This document shows, in pieces, positions 16,438-25,134 of a stretch of DNA of 64,000 bases; position 1 is the first letter of the stretch; every line of letters starts with the position of its first letter. This DNA comes from Devosia sp. (lineage in GTDB: Bacteria > Pseudomonadota > Alphaproteobacteria > Rhizobiales > Devosiaceae). A program made the position numbers and the translations under genes. The stretch spans positions 55,872 through 119,871 of the forward strand of contig NZ_JAQGJM010000035.1 in assembly GCF_028290625.1 (NCBI RefSeq), in the 5' to 3' direction. The notes under the pieces are model-generated. The model saw only the letters and a program-made list of their open reading frames with translations. It was not told the origin of the DNA and searched no databases.

Positions 16438-17025
16438 TTAGAGCGTGCCCTTGGTCGAGGGGATGCGATCGGCCTGGCGGGGATCGATCTCGACGGCATC
16501 GCGCAGGGCGCGGGCAACGGCCTTGAACATCGACTCGGCCAGATGGTGGTTGTTGTCGAAGTAGAAGTTTTCGAGATGCAGCGTGATGCCGGCATTCATC
16601 GCGAAAGCCTGGAAGAATTCGCGGAACAGCTCGGTATCCATCTCGCCGATCTTGGGGGCGGAGAAGGCGGCGCGGAAGACGAGGAACGGGCGGCCGGAGA
16701 CGTCGACGGCGGCGCGGGTCAGCGTGCCATCCATCGGCAGGTCGACGCTGGCGTAGCGGCGGATGCCCTTCTTGTCACCGAGCGCCTTGAGGAAGGCTTG
16801 GCCCAGGGCGATGCCGACGTCTTCCGCCGTGTGGTGGAAATCGATGTGCAGGTCGCCGGTCGCCACGACCCTCATATCGATCAGCGAGTGGCGCGAGAGC
16901 TGGTCGAGCATGTGATCGAAAAAGCCGATGCCGGTCGCCATGGAGTGCGTGCCGGTGCCGTCGAGGTTGAGCGAGACGGTAATCTGCGTCTCGTTGGTCT
17001 TGCGGGCAATCTCAGCGGTGCGCAT
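16438..17025 (-). CDS. hisB: Imidazoleglycerol-phosphate dehydratase
   Basis: A 195-residue single-function dehydratase (not fused to histidinol phosphatase). The manganese-binding motifs are clear: [30 protein letters not shown], and [23 protein letters not shown]. The ATG at 17025 is chosen from family length; the frame is open further upstream into repeat A. It is the first gene of the his-DUF2628-coaA unit, with a gap of about 230 bp (repeat B) to the next gene. Confidence 0.96.
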   Translation of the reverse strand: MRTAEIARKTNETQITVSLNLDGTGTHSMATGIGFFDHMLDQLSRHSLIDMRVVATGDLHIDFHHTAEDVGIALGQAFLKALGDKKGIRRYASVDLPMDGTLTRAAVDVSGRPFLVFRAAFSAPKIGEMDTELFREFFQAFAMNAGITLHLENFYFDNNHHLAESMFKAVARALRDAVEIDPRQADRIPSTKGTL

Positions 17026-17093
17026 GGAGGACTCCGGGTTGGCGGGGTGCCTTAGCATGTACACGATTGGCGATAAAGAATGCGTTGCTCCGT

Positions 17094-17230
17094 GCACGCC
17101 CTCGTGGTTCGAGGCTCGGCGAAGGGCTCGCACCTCACCATGAGGGCTACTGATGGAATTGCGATGTTCCAATAGTCCTCATGGTGAGGTGGGAGTTCTT
17201 ATGACCCTCGAACAACGAGGACGTAGCACC
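17094..17230. repeat. Palindromic repeat, family A, copy 2
   Basis: Nearly the same as the element at 385-520: CACGCCCTCGTGGTTCGAGG at the left, CCCTCGAACAACGAGGACGT at the right, and the inner CTCACCATGAGG / CCTCATGGTGAG pair. The centre differs. It lies between the divergent hisB and hslV, so it cannot be only a terminator. Confidence 0.8.
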
Positions 17231-17293
17231 CCACATTGCAATCGCCCAAGCGTGCCCTAAATATCACTCAACAAGTTCTGGAGTTTCTTCCCA

Positions 17294-17851
17294 ATGAGTG
17301 AGAGCAATAATTTCCCCGGCTGGCACGGGACGACGATTGTCGCCGTGCGCAAGGGCAACAAGGTGGTGGTGGCTGGCGATGGCCAGGTGACCATGGGCCA
17401 GACCGTGATGAAGCACGGCGCGCGCAAGGTTCGCCGGCTGGGTGATGGCAGCGTGATCGGCGGCTTCGCGGGCGCGACGGCCGATGCGTTCACGCTGTTC
17501 GAGCGGCTCGAGGCCAAGCTGATCCAGTATCCCAACCAGTTGATGCGCGCCTCGGTCGAGCTGGCCAAGGACTGGCGCACCGATCGTTACTTGCGGCGGC
17601 TGGAGGCGATGATGATCGTCGCCGACGCCAAGGAGACGCTGGTGCTGACCGGCACGGGCGACGTGCTGACGCCGGACTATGGGGTGACGGCGATCGGCTC
17701 GGGCGGCAATTACGCGCTGAGCGCAGCTTTGGCGCTGGCCGACGCGACCGAGCTGGACGCCGAGGAAATCGCTCGCAGGGCGATGAAAATCGCCGAGCAG
17801 GTCTGCGTCTACACCAATTCCAACGTCACCCTCGAAACCATCGAGTTCTGA
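17294..17851 (+). CDS. hslV: ATP-dependent protease HslVU, peptidase subunit
   Basis: A 185-residue proteasome-like peptidase. The mature N-terminal nucleophile is probably Thr13 in [11 protein letters not shown], so 12 residues are removed. [19 protein letters not shown] and [20 protein letters not shown] are family blocks. It forms a double hexamer capped by HslU and degrades misfolded and regulatory proteins. It is followed after 2 nt by a GNAT gene and then hslU. Heat-shock control is common but no promoter was recognised in the repeat-rich upstream region. Confidence 0.96.
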   Translation: MSESNNFPGWHGTTIVAVRKGNKVVVAGDGQVTMGQTVMKHGARKVRRLGDGSVIGGFAGATADAFTLFERLEAKLIQYPNQLMRASVELAKDWRTDRYLRRLEAMMIVADAKETLVLTGTGDVLTPDYGVTAIGSGGNYALSAALALADATELDAEEIARRAMKIAEQVCVYTNSNVTLETIEF

Positions 17852-17853
17852 TC

Positions 17854-18375
17854 TTGGACTATTCGATCTGGATGTTGAACGCTGCCGACGTGACCGCCTA
17901 TCGGGCGGTGCGCCATGAGGCTCTGGTCAATCATCCTGATGCCTATGCGAGTTCGGCGGACAGCTTTGCCGCGCGCGGCGATGAGGATCTGGCGGCGCTG
18001 CTCGGCCAGATGGCGTTTTTCGGCGTCTTTGCCGAAGGCAGCCTGGCCGGCCTCGTGGCCTTTGGGCAGACCCAGGGCGAGCGCGAACAGCATCGGGGCT
18101 GGCTCTACCAGGTCTATGTACAGCCGCGCCTGCGCGGCACGGGCGCGGGCCTGGCCCTGATCGAGACGGCGGTGGCGCATGCCAGCAGCCGGGTCATCCA
18201 ACTGCACCTGATGGTGGGCGCGCACAACGTGCCGGCCATCCGGCTCTATGAAAAGGCGGGGTTCAAAACCTATGGAACCGACCCCCGCTGCCTTTTGGTG
18301 AACGGTCGATATATCGACGAACACATGATGGTGCGCTTCTTCGATGAGGCACCAGGAAAGACAGACAATGAGTGA
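17854..18375 (+). CDS. GNAT family N-acetyltransferase (between hslV and hslU)
   Basis: A 173-residue acetyltransferase. The acetyl-CoA binding motif is [24 protein letters not shown] (the RGTGAG loop, normally RGxGxG), followed by [25 protein letters not shown], the typical C-terminal N-x-x-A-x-x-L-Y-x-x-x-G-F motif. Substrate unknown. The start is a TTG 2 nt after hslV; an ATG at 17872 is an alternative. Its last 8 nt overlap hslU, so it is translationally coupled to the protease genes. Confidence 0.85.
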   Translation: MDYSIWMLNAADVTAYRAVRHEALVNHPDAYASSADSFAARGDEDLAALLGQMAFFGVFAEGSLAGLVAFGQTQGEREQHRGWLYQVYVQPRLRGTGAGLALIETAVAHASSRVIQLHLMVGAHNVPAIRLYEKAGFKTYGTDPRCLLVNGRYIDEHMMVRFFDEAPGKTDNE

Positions 18376-19672
18376 GACCAATTTTTCCCCGCGCGAGATC
18401 GTTTCCGAACTCGACCGGCATATCGTGGGCCAGCACGACGCCAAGCGCGCAGTGGCCGTGGCGTTGCGCAATCGCTGGCGCCGGCAGCAGCTGACGCCCG
18501 AGCTGCGCCGCGAAGTGACGCCAAAGAATATCCTGATGATCGGGCCGACCGGTGTCGGCAAGACCGAGATCGCACGCCGGCTGGCACGGCTGGCGCAGGC
18601 GCCCTTCATCAAGGTGGAGGCCACCAAGTTCACCGAGGTGGGCTATGTGGGCCGTGACGTCGAGCAGATCATTCGCGACCTGGTCGAGGCCGGTATCGCG
18701 GTGCTGCGCGATAAGAAGCGGGCCGATGTGCAGGCGCAGGCGCATCACAATGCCGAAGAGCGGGTGCTCGACGCGCTGGTGGGCACCTCGGCGCTGCCGT
18801 CGACGCGTGACTCGTTCCGCAAGAAGCTGCGCGGCAATGAGCTGGACGACAAGGAAATCGAAATCGAGCTGACGCCCAGCGGTGGTGCCGGCGGGTTTGA
18901 GATTCCCGGCATGCAGGGCGGGGTCGGCATGATCAACCTGCAGGACATGTTCGCCAAGATGGGCGGGCGCGGCACCAAGCGGAAGGTCAAGGTGAAGGAC
19001 GCCTATGAGCCGCTGATTGCCGAGGAAGGCGACAAGCTGCTCGACCAGGAACAGCTCAAGAGCGAAGCCATCGAGCTGGTGGAAAACCACGGCATCGTCT
19101 TCATCGACGAGATCGACAAGGTGGCGGCCCGCGATGGCGGCGTCTCCGGTGGTCCGTCGCGCGAGGGCGTGCAGCGCGATCTGCTGCCGCTGATCGAGGG
19201 CACGACGGTGTCGACCAAGTATGGTCCGGTCAAGACCGACCATATCCTCTTCATCGCCTCGGGCGCGTTCCATGTGAGCAAGCCCAGTGATCTGTTGCCC
19301 GAATTGCAGGGTCGCCTGCCGATCCGGGTGGAGCTGAAAGCCCTCACGCGCGAAGACTTCATCGCCATCCTCAATGACACCGAAGCCAGCCTGATCAAGC
19401 AGTATGTGGCGCTGATGGCGACCGAAGGGCTGACGCTGGACATTACCCAGGACGCCATCGCGGCGATTGCCGACGCGGCGGTCAAGGTCAACAACTCAGT
19501 CGAGAATATCGGTGCGCGCCGGCTGCAGACGGTGATGGAGCGGCTGGTGGAGGACATTTCCTTCACTGCGCCCGACAAGCAGGGCGAGACCATCCGCATC
19601 GACGCGGCATTTGTCGCCGAGAAGGTGGGCGTGCTGGCGGCGGATACGGACTTAAGCAAGTTCGTGCTGTAA
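18368..19672 (+). CDS. hslU: ATP-dependent protease HslVU, ATPase subunit
   Basis: A 434-residue AAA+ unfoldase. [33 protein letters not shown] is the usual start, [15 protein letters not shown] is Walker [12 protein letters not shown] is Walker B, and the C-terminal sensor 2 is in [15 protein letters not shown]. The I domain between Walker A and B is present. The protein ends in the conserved DLSKFVL that inserts into HslV and activates it. A strong terminator follows about 95 bp downstream. Confidence 0.97.
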   Translation: MSETNFSPREIVSELDRHIVGQHDAKRAVAVALRNRWRRQQLTPELRREVTPKNILMIGPTGVGKTEIARRLARLAQAPFIKVEATKFTEVGYVGRDVEQIIRDLVEAGIAVLRDKKRADVQAQAHHNAEERVLDALVGTSALPSTRDSFRKKLRGNELDDKEIEIELTPSGGAGGFEIPGMQGGVGMINLQDMFAKMGGRGTKRKVKVKDAYEPLIAEEGDKLLDQEQLKSEAIELVENHGIVFIDEIDKVAARDGGVSGGPSREGVQRDLLPLIEGTTVSTKYGPVKTDHILFIASGAFHVSKPSDLLPELQGRLPIRVELKALTREDFIAILNDTEASLIKQYVALMATEGLTLDITQDAIAAIADAAVKVNNSVENIGARRLQTVMERLVEDISFTAPDKQGETIRIDAAFVAEKVGVLAADTDLSKFVL

Positions 19673-19764
19673 GCGCTGCCTTAGGATTTGCAGTCGGCCT
19701 CCCCTCGAGGGGAGGGGAGGCGACGGCCGATAAATCGACGGGTAGGTATAGTAAGGATGAATGA

Positions 19765-19791
19765 CCGCCGGGTTCGCCCGGCGGCCTTTTT
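19765..19791 (+). terminator. Rho-independent terminator of hslVU
   Basis: Stem CCGCCGGG / CCCGGCGG with a TTCG tetraloop, followed by CC and five T. It is a textbook intrinsic terminator on the plus strand. Confidence 0.88.
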
Positions 19792-19820
19792 GTGCACCTG
19801 ACAATCCCAACCACCGATCT

Positions 19821-19897
19821 GTCCCCGGACTTGATCCGGGGATCACTTTTCGCTTGTGCCATCCTGAGAGTGGCCCGCGGATCAAGTCCGCGGGAAG
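19821..19897. repeat. Palindromic repeat, family B, copy 4 (diverged left arm)
   Basis: The right arm GCGGATCAAGTCCGCGGGAA is canonical, but the left arm reads TCCCCGGACTTGATCCGGGG; its own inner dyad is preserved (CCCCGG...CCGGGG) although pairing with the right arm is weaker. Confidence 0.75.
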
Positions 19898-19993
19898 GAC
19901 AGTGGGTGGGAGGGGCGGTAGCGGTAGAGAGAAGGCCCACTCACCCGCGCTATGCGCCGACCCCCAAGGGAGAGGCGAGGGTCCTGAGACCTT

Positions 19994-20365
19994 TTACCCG
20001 CGCGGCTTGCTGGCGCGGCGCTGCAATTCGTTGCGCAGGGCGATCAGGTCTTCGGTATCGAGCTTGCCGATCGAGGCGGCGAGGCGGTTGGTCAGCTCGG
20101 TGGCCTCGGGCGCGAGGCCCCCGGTATCGATGGTGATCTTGGGGTCAGAGAGCTCGGCGAGACGCTGCAGCTCTTCGGCCTCGTCCCAGATGACGTTGAA
20201 ATAGGTGATGATGCGGTGCAGCAGGAAGCCGGTGGGCTTGCCGCGGCGACCGTGTTCGAGCGCGGATAGGTAGGCGCTCGACACATTCAGCGCCGACGCC
20301 ATCTCCTTGAGGGAGACGCCGCGTTCCTCGCGCAAGGCCCGCATCTTGGCGCCCAATGGGGTCAT
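19994..20365 (-). CDS. XRE family helix-turn-helix regulator
   Basis: A 123-residue protein. Residues 4-60 are a Cro/CI-type HTH: LGAKMRALREERGVSLKEMASALNVSSAYLSALEHGRRGKPT. The middle part has a Pro/Leu-rich helical segment (FLLHRIITYFNVIWDEAEELQRLAELSDPKI) found in a conserved alphaproteobacterial XRE subfamily located next to smr. Target genes are unknown. Its ATG overlaps the smr stop by 4 nt, so it is translated with smr and timA. Confidence 0.88.
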   Translation of the reverse strand: MTPLGAKMRALREERGVSLKEMASALNVSSAYLSALEHGRRGKPTGFLLHRIITYFNVIWDEAEELQRLAELSDPKITIDTGGLAPEATELTNRLAASIGKLDTEDLIALRNELQRRASKPRG

Positions 20366-20946
20366 GGCCGGCGCAGGCGCACATACCAGGCGCCCTCCCC
20401 ACCATGGCCGCGGGCGGCGACGGTCCAGCCGGAGACCATGGGCGACAGCGAGGATTCGCTGAGCCAGACCGGCAACATGGTGCGCAGCACGCCGCGCTCG
20501 GTCATCGCCAAGGTGTAGTCGTCGATGGTTTTTTGGCCCTTGCCGGTGATGACAAGGATGGTGCGGTCGCCGCGCGCGGCACGGGCCTGGATGAAGCGGT
20601 GGAGCGCAAAGCGGGCCTCGTCCTGGCGCATGCCATGCAGGTCGATGGTGCCGTCGATGTCGATGCGGCCGCGCACGACCTTCTTCTTGATCGAGGGCTC
20701 GAGCGCGCGGTCAGGGATTTTGCCATGCGGCGGGATGGGTGCCTGATAGGACGGCACCTGGAAGCGGCGGCGCGGCTTTTCAGGGGCGGGCGGGGCAGCT
20801 GGCTTTTCGGCCACCGGCTCGGGCATGGGGAGCGGGCCACCTGCCATTTTCAGCAACCGCTTGCGGCGCAGCGGATCGATGGTGGCGGCAACGGCCGTCC
20901 ACAGGTGAAAGTCGTGCGGCAGGCGTTTCGGATCACGCTTGGACAT
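20362..20946 (-). CDS. Smr/MutS2-type domain protein
   Basis: A 194-residue protein. The N-terminal 95 residues are Pro/Ala-rich and probably disordered. The Smr domain begins at RGRIDIDGTIDLHGMRQDEARFALHRFI (the DLHG motif), continues with TILVITGKGQ and ends with the GGEGAWYVRLRR motif. Smr domains are nicking or RNA endonucleases in several systems; the function here is unknown. It is in a unit timA-smr-xre. Confidence 0.88.
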   Translation of the reverse strand: MSKRDPKRLPHDFHLWTAVAATIDPLRRKRLLKMAGGPLPMPEPVAEKPAAPPAPEKPRRRFQVPSYQAPIPPHGKIPDRALEPSIKKKVVRGRIDIDGTIDLHGMRQDEARFALHRFIQARAARGDRTILVITGKGQKTIDDYTLAMTERGVLRTMLPVWLSESSLSPMVSGWTVAARGHGGEGAWYVRLRRP

Positions 20947-20973
20947 GAAAGCAAAACCCGCCCGCCGCGCCGG

Positions 20974-21699
20974 TTAGTCGAGCTGGCTGGTGGTGACCAC
21001 TTTCCAGTTCGGATCGCGCGATTTTGGGTTGCGCGCGAAGGTCCACTCATCGGCGATGGTCTGCACCTGATCGGCATTGCCGTCGACCAGGGCGCCATCC
21101 TTGTCGCGGGTGGCCGACACCACTTCGGCATGGAAGCGGATGGTGACCAGGACGTTCTTCTTGTCGAATTCGGCGTCGGAGAATTCGACCTTGGGCAGGC
21201 CCACAAAGGTGAAGTCCACCTTCTGGCCGGCGGCCTCGCGATCGGCGATGGCCCGCTGAAAACCCTCGAACACGTCTTTTTCCAGGAGATTCTTGAGCGT
21301 GGCACGATCGCCGGCGGCAAAAGCGGTGACGATCATCTCATAGGCCTGCTTGGCGCCATCCATGAAGGATTTTGGGGTAAAGCTCGGATCGGCGTCGACC
21401 ACGGCCTTGAGGCCTTCAGCCAGACCCGCATTGCCCTTGGCGAACTGCTCGATTTCGGCCTCGGTCTTGCGGGCGCGACGATCCTCGTCGAGATCGGGAT
21501 TGCCGGCGCCACGCGGCCGGATCGGCACGATGGTGTCTTCGGCCGCGGGCTTGACGGTTTTTGCATCGGACTTGACCCGGCGCTCGACCGGAGGCCGCTC
21601 ATTGCCGGTGCGCGTCCCCAGAACCGAGCGCAGCCGGAACAGGATGACGATCGCAAGACCGATAACGATGAGGGTAGGCAGATCGAGAAATTCGGCCAT
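20974..21699 (-). CDS. Tim44/TimA family membrane-anchored protein
   Basis: A 241-residue protein. MAEFLDLPTLIVIGLAIVILFRLRSVLGTRTGNERPP is the typical start with one membrane anchor, followed by a charged linker and a C-terminal Tim44-like domain (about residues 95-240) with FMDGAKQAYEMIVTAFAAGDRATLKNLLEKDVFEGFQRAI and the ending TIADEWTFARNPKSRDPNWKVVTT. TimA is the alphaproteobacterial relative of mitochondrial Tim44, thought to act at the inner membrane. The frame is open far upstream, but the ATG at 21699 is the family start. The divergent gene is fxsA. A lytic transglycosylase gene (mltA), often between timA and smr in relatives, is absent. Confidence 0.9.
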   Translation of the reverse strand: MAEFLDLPTLIVIGLAIVILFRLRSVLGTRTGNERPPVERRVKSDAKTVKPAAEDTIVPIRPRGAGNPDLDEDRRARKTEAEIEQFAKGNAGLAEGLKAVVDADPSFTPKSFMDGAKQAYEMIVTAFAAGDRATLKNLLEKDVFEGFQRAIADREAAGQKVDFTFVGLPKVEFSDAEFDKKNVLVTIRFHAEVVSATRDKDGALVDGNADQVQTIADEWTFARNPKSRDPNWKVVTTSQLD

Positions 21700-21778
21700 G
21701 GACAAACACCTATTGCAAAACGCGTCGGCAAAATCGCATCCACATGCGACGCGGGCGCTCGCAGCGCGCCTAAACTGA

Positions 21779-21790
21779 CCTATATATAGG
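21779..21790. promoter_or_regulatory. Perfect AT-rich palindrome in the timA/fxsA divergent region
   Basis: CCTATATATAGG is a perfect 12-bp palindrome between the divergent timA and fxsA genes. It contains TATATA, usable as a -10 element in both directions, and could also be an operator. No clear -35 was confirmed. Confidence 0.4.
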
Positions 21791-21867
21791 AAAAGTTCAC
21801 CCCGAAACCAGTTCACGATGGGGCGAGTTCCCTTTTGAGGCTCGATCCCGGTTTCGGCAAGAGAGGA

Positions 21868-22332
21868 ATGACCCGTTTGGCCCGATTTTTCCTGCTTGGC
21901 TTGCTGGCCCTGCCCATCGTGGAAATTGCCCTGTTCATCAAGGTGGGACAGGCGATTGGGCTGTGGCCGACGCTGGCTTTGGTGATTGGCGCGGCGCTGT
22001 TGGGTGGGGCGCTGCTGCGCCAGCAGGGCCTGGCGGTGCTGATGCAACTGCGCGGCAATGTCGCGGCCGGCAAGCTGCCGGGGCAGACCATTGCGGATGC
22101 AGCACTGATCGGGGTGGCGGCCGTGCTGCTGATCCTGCCGGGATTCTTGAGCGACGTGGTGGCACTGTTGTTGCTGGTGCCGCCGATCCGGCGCTGGATC
22201 TACAAGACGCTGGCGGGCAATTTCACCGTGGTGCAGACCACCGGCTTTCGGGCCCAGCCCCAAACCGAGGATGCTCGAGTTAAGGGGCCCGGCGTAATCG
22301 ATCTGGACGACGAGGACTATCGGCCGCGTTAA
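21868..22332 (+). CDS. fxsA: FxsA family inner-membrane protein
   Basis: A 154-residue protein. RFFLLGLLALPIVEIALFIKVGQAIGLWPTLALVIGAALLGGALLRQQG is the characteristic FxsA start with two hydrophobic segments; a third follows at TIADAALIGVAAVLLILPGFLSDVVALLLLVPPIRRW. The C-terminal tail is short, charged and acidic. E. coli FxsA (YjeG) suppresses phage T7 exclusion by F; the native role is unknown. The ATG at 21868 has AGAGGA unusually close; a TTG at 21835 is an alternative. It precedes secB by about 80 bp. Confidence 0.85.
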   Translation: MTRLARFFLLGLLALPIVEIALFIKVGQAIGLWPTLALVIGAALLGGALLRQQGLAVLMQLRGNVAAGKLPGQTIADAALIGVAAVLLILPGFLSDVVALLLLVPPIRRWIYKTLAGNFTVVQTTGFRAQPQTEDARVKGPGVIDLDDEDYRPR

Positions 22333-22413
22333 GCGATCGGGCGGCCGCAGCTTGTCCGGCTGGCGCAAAGGTGCTAGCCAGCCCGCCAATAAACGCAGTC
22401 GAGGAACCCGATT

Positions 22414-22932
22414 ATGGCTGACGACAATCAGGGCGCTGCCGCGCCGCAGGCAAACACCGCTCCGATGATGAATCTGGTGGGCCAGTATATCAAGGATCTG
22501 TCGTTCGAAAATCCCGGCGCTCCCGCCTCGATCATGCTGGGCGGCGGCAACCCGGCGTTCAACGTCTCGATCAGCGTCGGCGTCAAGAAACAGGCCGACG
22601 ATCTCTATGCGGTCGAGCTGACGCTCAATGCCAAGGCCAATCGCGAGGCCACCGTGCTGTTCAATGTCGAGCTGGTGTACGGCGGCGTGTTCCGCCTGCG
22701 CAATATCGTCGAAGCGCAGCTCAGCCAGCTGCTGATGATCGAATGCCCGCGCCTGATCTTCCCATTCGCGCGGCAGGTGCTTGCTAGCGTCACCCAGCAG
22801 GGCGGCTTCCCGCCACTGATGATGGAGCCGGTGGATTTCGCCAGCATCTATCGCCAGAACCTGGCAAATTTGGCCGCCAAGCAGAACGCCACGCCGGCCG
22901 TCGCCGATGCGGATACCACCAAGCCGAACTAA
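22414..22932 (+). CDS. secB: Protein-export chaperone SecB
   Basis: A 172-residue tetrameric chaperone that keeps precursors unfolded and passes them to SecA. The core reads VGQYIKDLSFENPGAP, then FNVSISVGVKKQADDLYAVELTLNAKA, then LLMIECPRLIFPFARQVLASVTQQGGFPPLMMEPVDFASIYRQ, with the terminal DFASLY-like motif. It has a short N-terminal extension and a disordered tail. The terminator at 22957-22986 ends the fxsA-secB unit. Confidence 0.96.
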   Translation: MADDNQGAAAPQANTAPMMNLVGQYIKDLSFENPGAPASIMLGGGNPAFNVSISVGVKKQADDLYAVELTLNAKANREATVLFNVELVYGGVFRLRNIVEAQLSQLLMIECPRLIFPFARQVLASVTQQGGFPPLMMEPVDFASIYRQNLANLAAKQNATPAVADADTTKPN

Positions 22933-22956
22933 CTTTTGGGCTTTGACGGCTTTTAG

Positions 22957-22986
22957 AATCCCCGGAGCCTGGCTTCGGGGATTTTT
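22957..22986 (+). terminator. Rho-independent terminator of secB
   Basis: Stem AATCCCCG / CGGGGATT around an 11-nt loop, followed by TTT, 25 nt after the secB stop and directly before the convergent dnaQ 3' end. Confidence 0.8.
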
Positions 22987-22993
22987 GTTTGGG

Positions 22994-23695
22994 TTAAGAC
23001 GCCTCGGCGTATTCGTTCCACAGCGCGTCCGCGCCCATCGAGGCGATCAGCGCGTCATGGGCCAGTTTTGCCTCCGCCGACACGCGCGAGGGCAGCGGCA
23101 CCGGACGGCGGACAGCCGCGACCATGGAGGCGATGCCTTCGGCGCCAGAGATGCGGTTTTCCGCCACCAGAGCGAGGCCCGCCTGACGGCCGCCGATCAG
23201 CTCCAGATAGACCTCGGCCAAAATCTCGCTATCGAGCAGGGCGCCATGCAGGGTGCGGCGCGAGGTATCGATGCCGTAATGCTTGCACAGGGCATCAAGG
23301 CTCACCCGGGCGCCCGGATGGCGCTCGCGGGCCAGCATCACCGTATCGATGACCTCATTGGTCAGCTTGGGCTGGCCCAGATTGGTCAGCTCGGCATTGA
23401 GGAAGCCCATATCGAAGGGGGCGTTGTGGATGATCAGCGTGGCGTCTTCGATAAAGCTGCGGAAATCGGTCGCAACGGCCGAGAACAACGGCTTGTCGGC
23501 AAGGAAATCGTCGGACAGGCCATGCACCCGGAACGCCTCTTCGGGCATCGAGCGCTGCGGATTGAGATAGACGTGAAAGGTCTTGCCGGAGGGCAGGTGA
23601 TTGACCAGCTCAACGCAGCCGATTTCGACCAGACGGTCCCCCGTGGCGGGGGACAGGCCGGTGGTTTCGGTATCGAGCACGACCTGGCGGGTCAT
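22994..23695 (-). CDS. dnaQ: DNA polymerase III, epsilon subunit (3'-5' exonuclease)
   Basis: A 233-residue DEDDh exonuclease giving proofreading to the replicative polymerase. Exo I is VVLDTETTGL (Asp8, Glu10), Exo II is HNAPFDMGFLN (Asp95), Exo III is RTLHGALLDSEILAEVY (His150, Asp155). A C-terminal tail would bind the alpha subunit. It follows coaE by 9 nt in the maf-aroE-coaE-dnaQ unit. Confidence 0.96.
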   Translation of the reverse strand: MTRQVVLDTETTGLSPATGDRLVEIGCVELVNHLPSGKTFHVYLNPQRSMPEEAFRVHGLSDDFLADKPLFSAVATDFRSFIEDATLIIHNAPFDMGFLNAELTNLGQPKLTNEVIDTVMLARERHPGARVSLDALCKHYGIDTSRRTLHGALLDSEILAEVYLELIGGRQAGLALVAENRISGAEGIASMVAAVRRPVPLPSRVSAEAKLAHDALIASMGADALWNEYAEAS

Positions 23696-23704
23696 GGCAT
23701 CTCC

Positions 23705-24301
23705 TCACTGCGTCTCTTGGCGGGCCTGGATCGAAGCGACCAGCGCTTTGACCATGTCGGTGGTCTGTTTCATGGTGCCACCAGTATCGAACGCATAGGT
23801 GGCGCGCGCCCTCTTTTCGGCCTGCGGGAGCTGGCGGGCAAGGATGGTGTCGAGCTTTTCCACGGTCATGCCGGGGCGGGCGAGGGCGCGCTCACGCTGG
23901 ATCGGCTCGGCCACATGGGTGACGCCGATGGCATCGAAGCCGTAATCATAGCCGCTTTCGAACAACAGCGGCACTTCGACCACCGCCAAAGCCGCGCCGG
24001 ACTGTTGGGCGTTGTCCATGAAACGGGCAATGCGCGCGCGCACGAGGGGATGAACCACGGCTTCCAGGCGCTTGAAGCCGGATGGATCGGCGGCAAGGCG
24101 GGACGACAGCAGGGCCTTGTCGATGACGCCATTGACCGCGACGCCGGGGAACAGCGCCTCGACGGGCGCCACGGCTTCACCGGCGTAAAGCTCGGCCACG
24201 GCGGTATCGGCGGAATAGACCGGGACCCCAAGGGCTTTGAAGGCATCGAGCACGGTGGATTTGCCGGTGGCGATCGAGCCGGTAATGCCGATGCGCCACA
24301 T
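23705..24301 (-). CDS. coaE: Dephospho-CoA kinase
   Basis: A 198-residue P-loop kinase for the last step of coenzyme A synthesis. MWRIGITGSIATGKSTVLDAF has the P-loop, PVYSADTAVAELY the conserved D-x-D-like substrate site, and LFESGYDYGFDAIGVTHV the downstream motif (VPLLFE). The ATG at 24301 lies 2 nt after the aroE stop; a TTG two codons earlier is less likely. aroE and coaE are adjacent in many alphaproteobacteria. Confidence 0.95.
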   Translation of the reverse strand: MWRIGITGSIATGKSTVLDAFKALGVPVYSADTAVAELYAGEAVAPVEALFPGVAVNGVIDKALLSSRLAADPSGFKRLEAVVHPLVRARIARFMDNAQQSGAALAVVEVPLLFESGYDYGFDAIGVTHVAEPIQRERALARPGMTVEKLDTILARQLPQAEKRARATYAFDTGGTMKQTTDMVKALVASIQARQETQ

Positions 24302-24303
24302 GA

Positions 24304-25134
24304 TCAATGTTCCAATGTGGCTTCGATACGGGCGCGCATGGCAGGCGTGACGAGCGGCCGCGTGCCGAACCAGGCCTCAAAACCGGGCACGGCCTGGTGC
24401 AACAGCATGCCCAAACCATCGACGGTGCGCAGGTCAAGCGCCCTGGCGTCGGCCAGCAGCGGCGTGACCTGCGGGGTGTAGACGATGTCGGTCACCAGCG
24501 CATTTGCCGGCAGCCGGGCGAGATCGAGGCCCTCAAAGCGCGTCCCATGCATGCCGATCGAGCTGGTATTGACTACAAGACCCGCCTTGGGCGCCAGTTC
24601 GGCGAAGGCCTCATAGCCATGGGCGCTGAACGAACCGTCAATATGGGCCGCCAGTTGCGCCGCATTGGCGACGGTGCGGTTGAGGATATGCACTTGTCTG
24701 ACGCCCCGGCTGCGCAAGGCGACAAGAACGGCGCGCGCCGCGCCGCCAGCGCCCAGCACGATGGCTTCATCGAGGTCATCCGACCAGCCCGGCGCGCCGG
24801 CATCGAGATTGCCCAAAAAGCCGAGATAGTCCGTATTGGTGCCATGCACCTTGCCGTCGCGGACCACCAGCGTGTTGACCGCGCCGATGATCTTGGCCAG
24901 CGGATCAACGCTGTCGCAGAGGGCGAATACAGCTTCCTTGTGGGGAATGGTGACATTGCCGCCGGCGAACTCACCCGAGCGCAGGCGCTCGAAGAAGGCA
25001 GGCAGCTCGGCCGGCGCGACGTCGATGGCTTCGTAGCTGCCATCGATACCGCGCTCGGCCAGCCACGTGCCATGGATCAGCGGCGAGCGTGAATGGTTGA
25101 TCGGGTGGCCGATGACGAAGGCTTTGATGGTCAC
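24304..25134 (-). CDS. aroE: Shikimate dehydrogenase (NADP+)
   Basis: A 276-residue enzyme of the shikimate pathway. The shikimate site is IGHPINHSRSPLIHGTWL and NVTIPHKEAV with the catalytic Lys; the NADP-binding domain has VLGAGGAARAVLVAL and NRTVANAAQL; GLGMLLHQAVPGFEAWFG is the C-terminal motif. Length is usual. The start overlaps the maf stop by 4 nt. Confidence 0.96.
   Translation of the reverse strand: MTIKAFVIGHPINHSRSPLIHGTWLAERGIDGSYEAIDVAPAELPAFFERLRSGEFAGGNVTIPHKEAVFALCDSVDPLAKIIGAVNTLVVRDGKVHGTNTDYLGFLGNLDAGAPGWSDDLDEAIVLGAGGAARAVLVALRSRGVRQVHILNRTVANAAQLAAHIDGSFSAHGYEAFAELAPKAGLVVNTSSIGMHGTRFEGLDLARLPANALVTDIVYTPQVTPLLADARALDLRTVDGLGMLLHQAVPGFEAWFGTRPLVTPAMRARIEATLEH

Larger units (their letters stand above)
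19673..19993. other. 321-bp region between hslU and the XRE gene: terminator and repeats
   Basis: It holds a self-complementary CCCCTCGAGGGG stretch near 19697-19720, the hslU terminator (19765-19791), a degenerate family B repeat (19821-19897), and family D-like sequence (ACTCACCCGCG...GGGAGAGGCGAGG, about 19938-19980). No gene is supported. Confidence 0.65.

Noticed and set aside
22907..24481. Plus-strand frame of about 524 codons opposite dnaQ and coaE
   Set aside because: Antisense shadow of dnaQ and coaE, which both have complete catalytic motifs.
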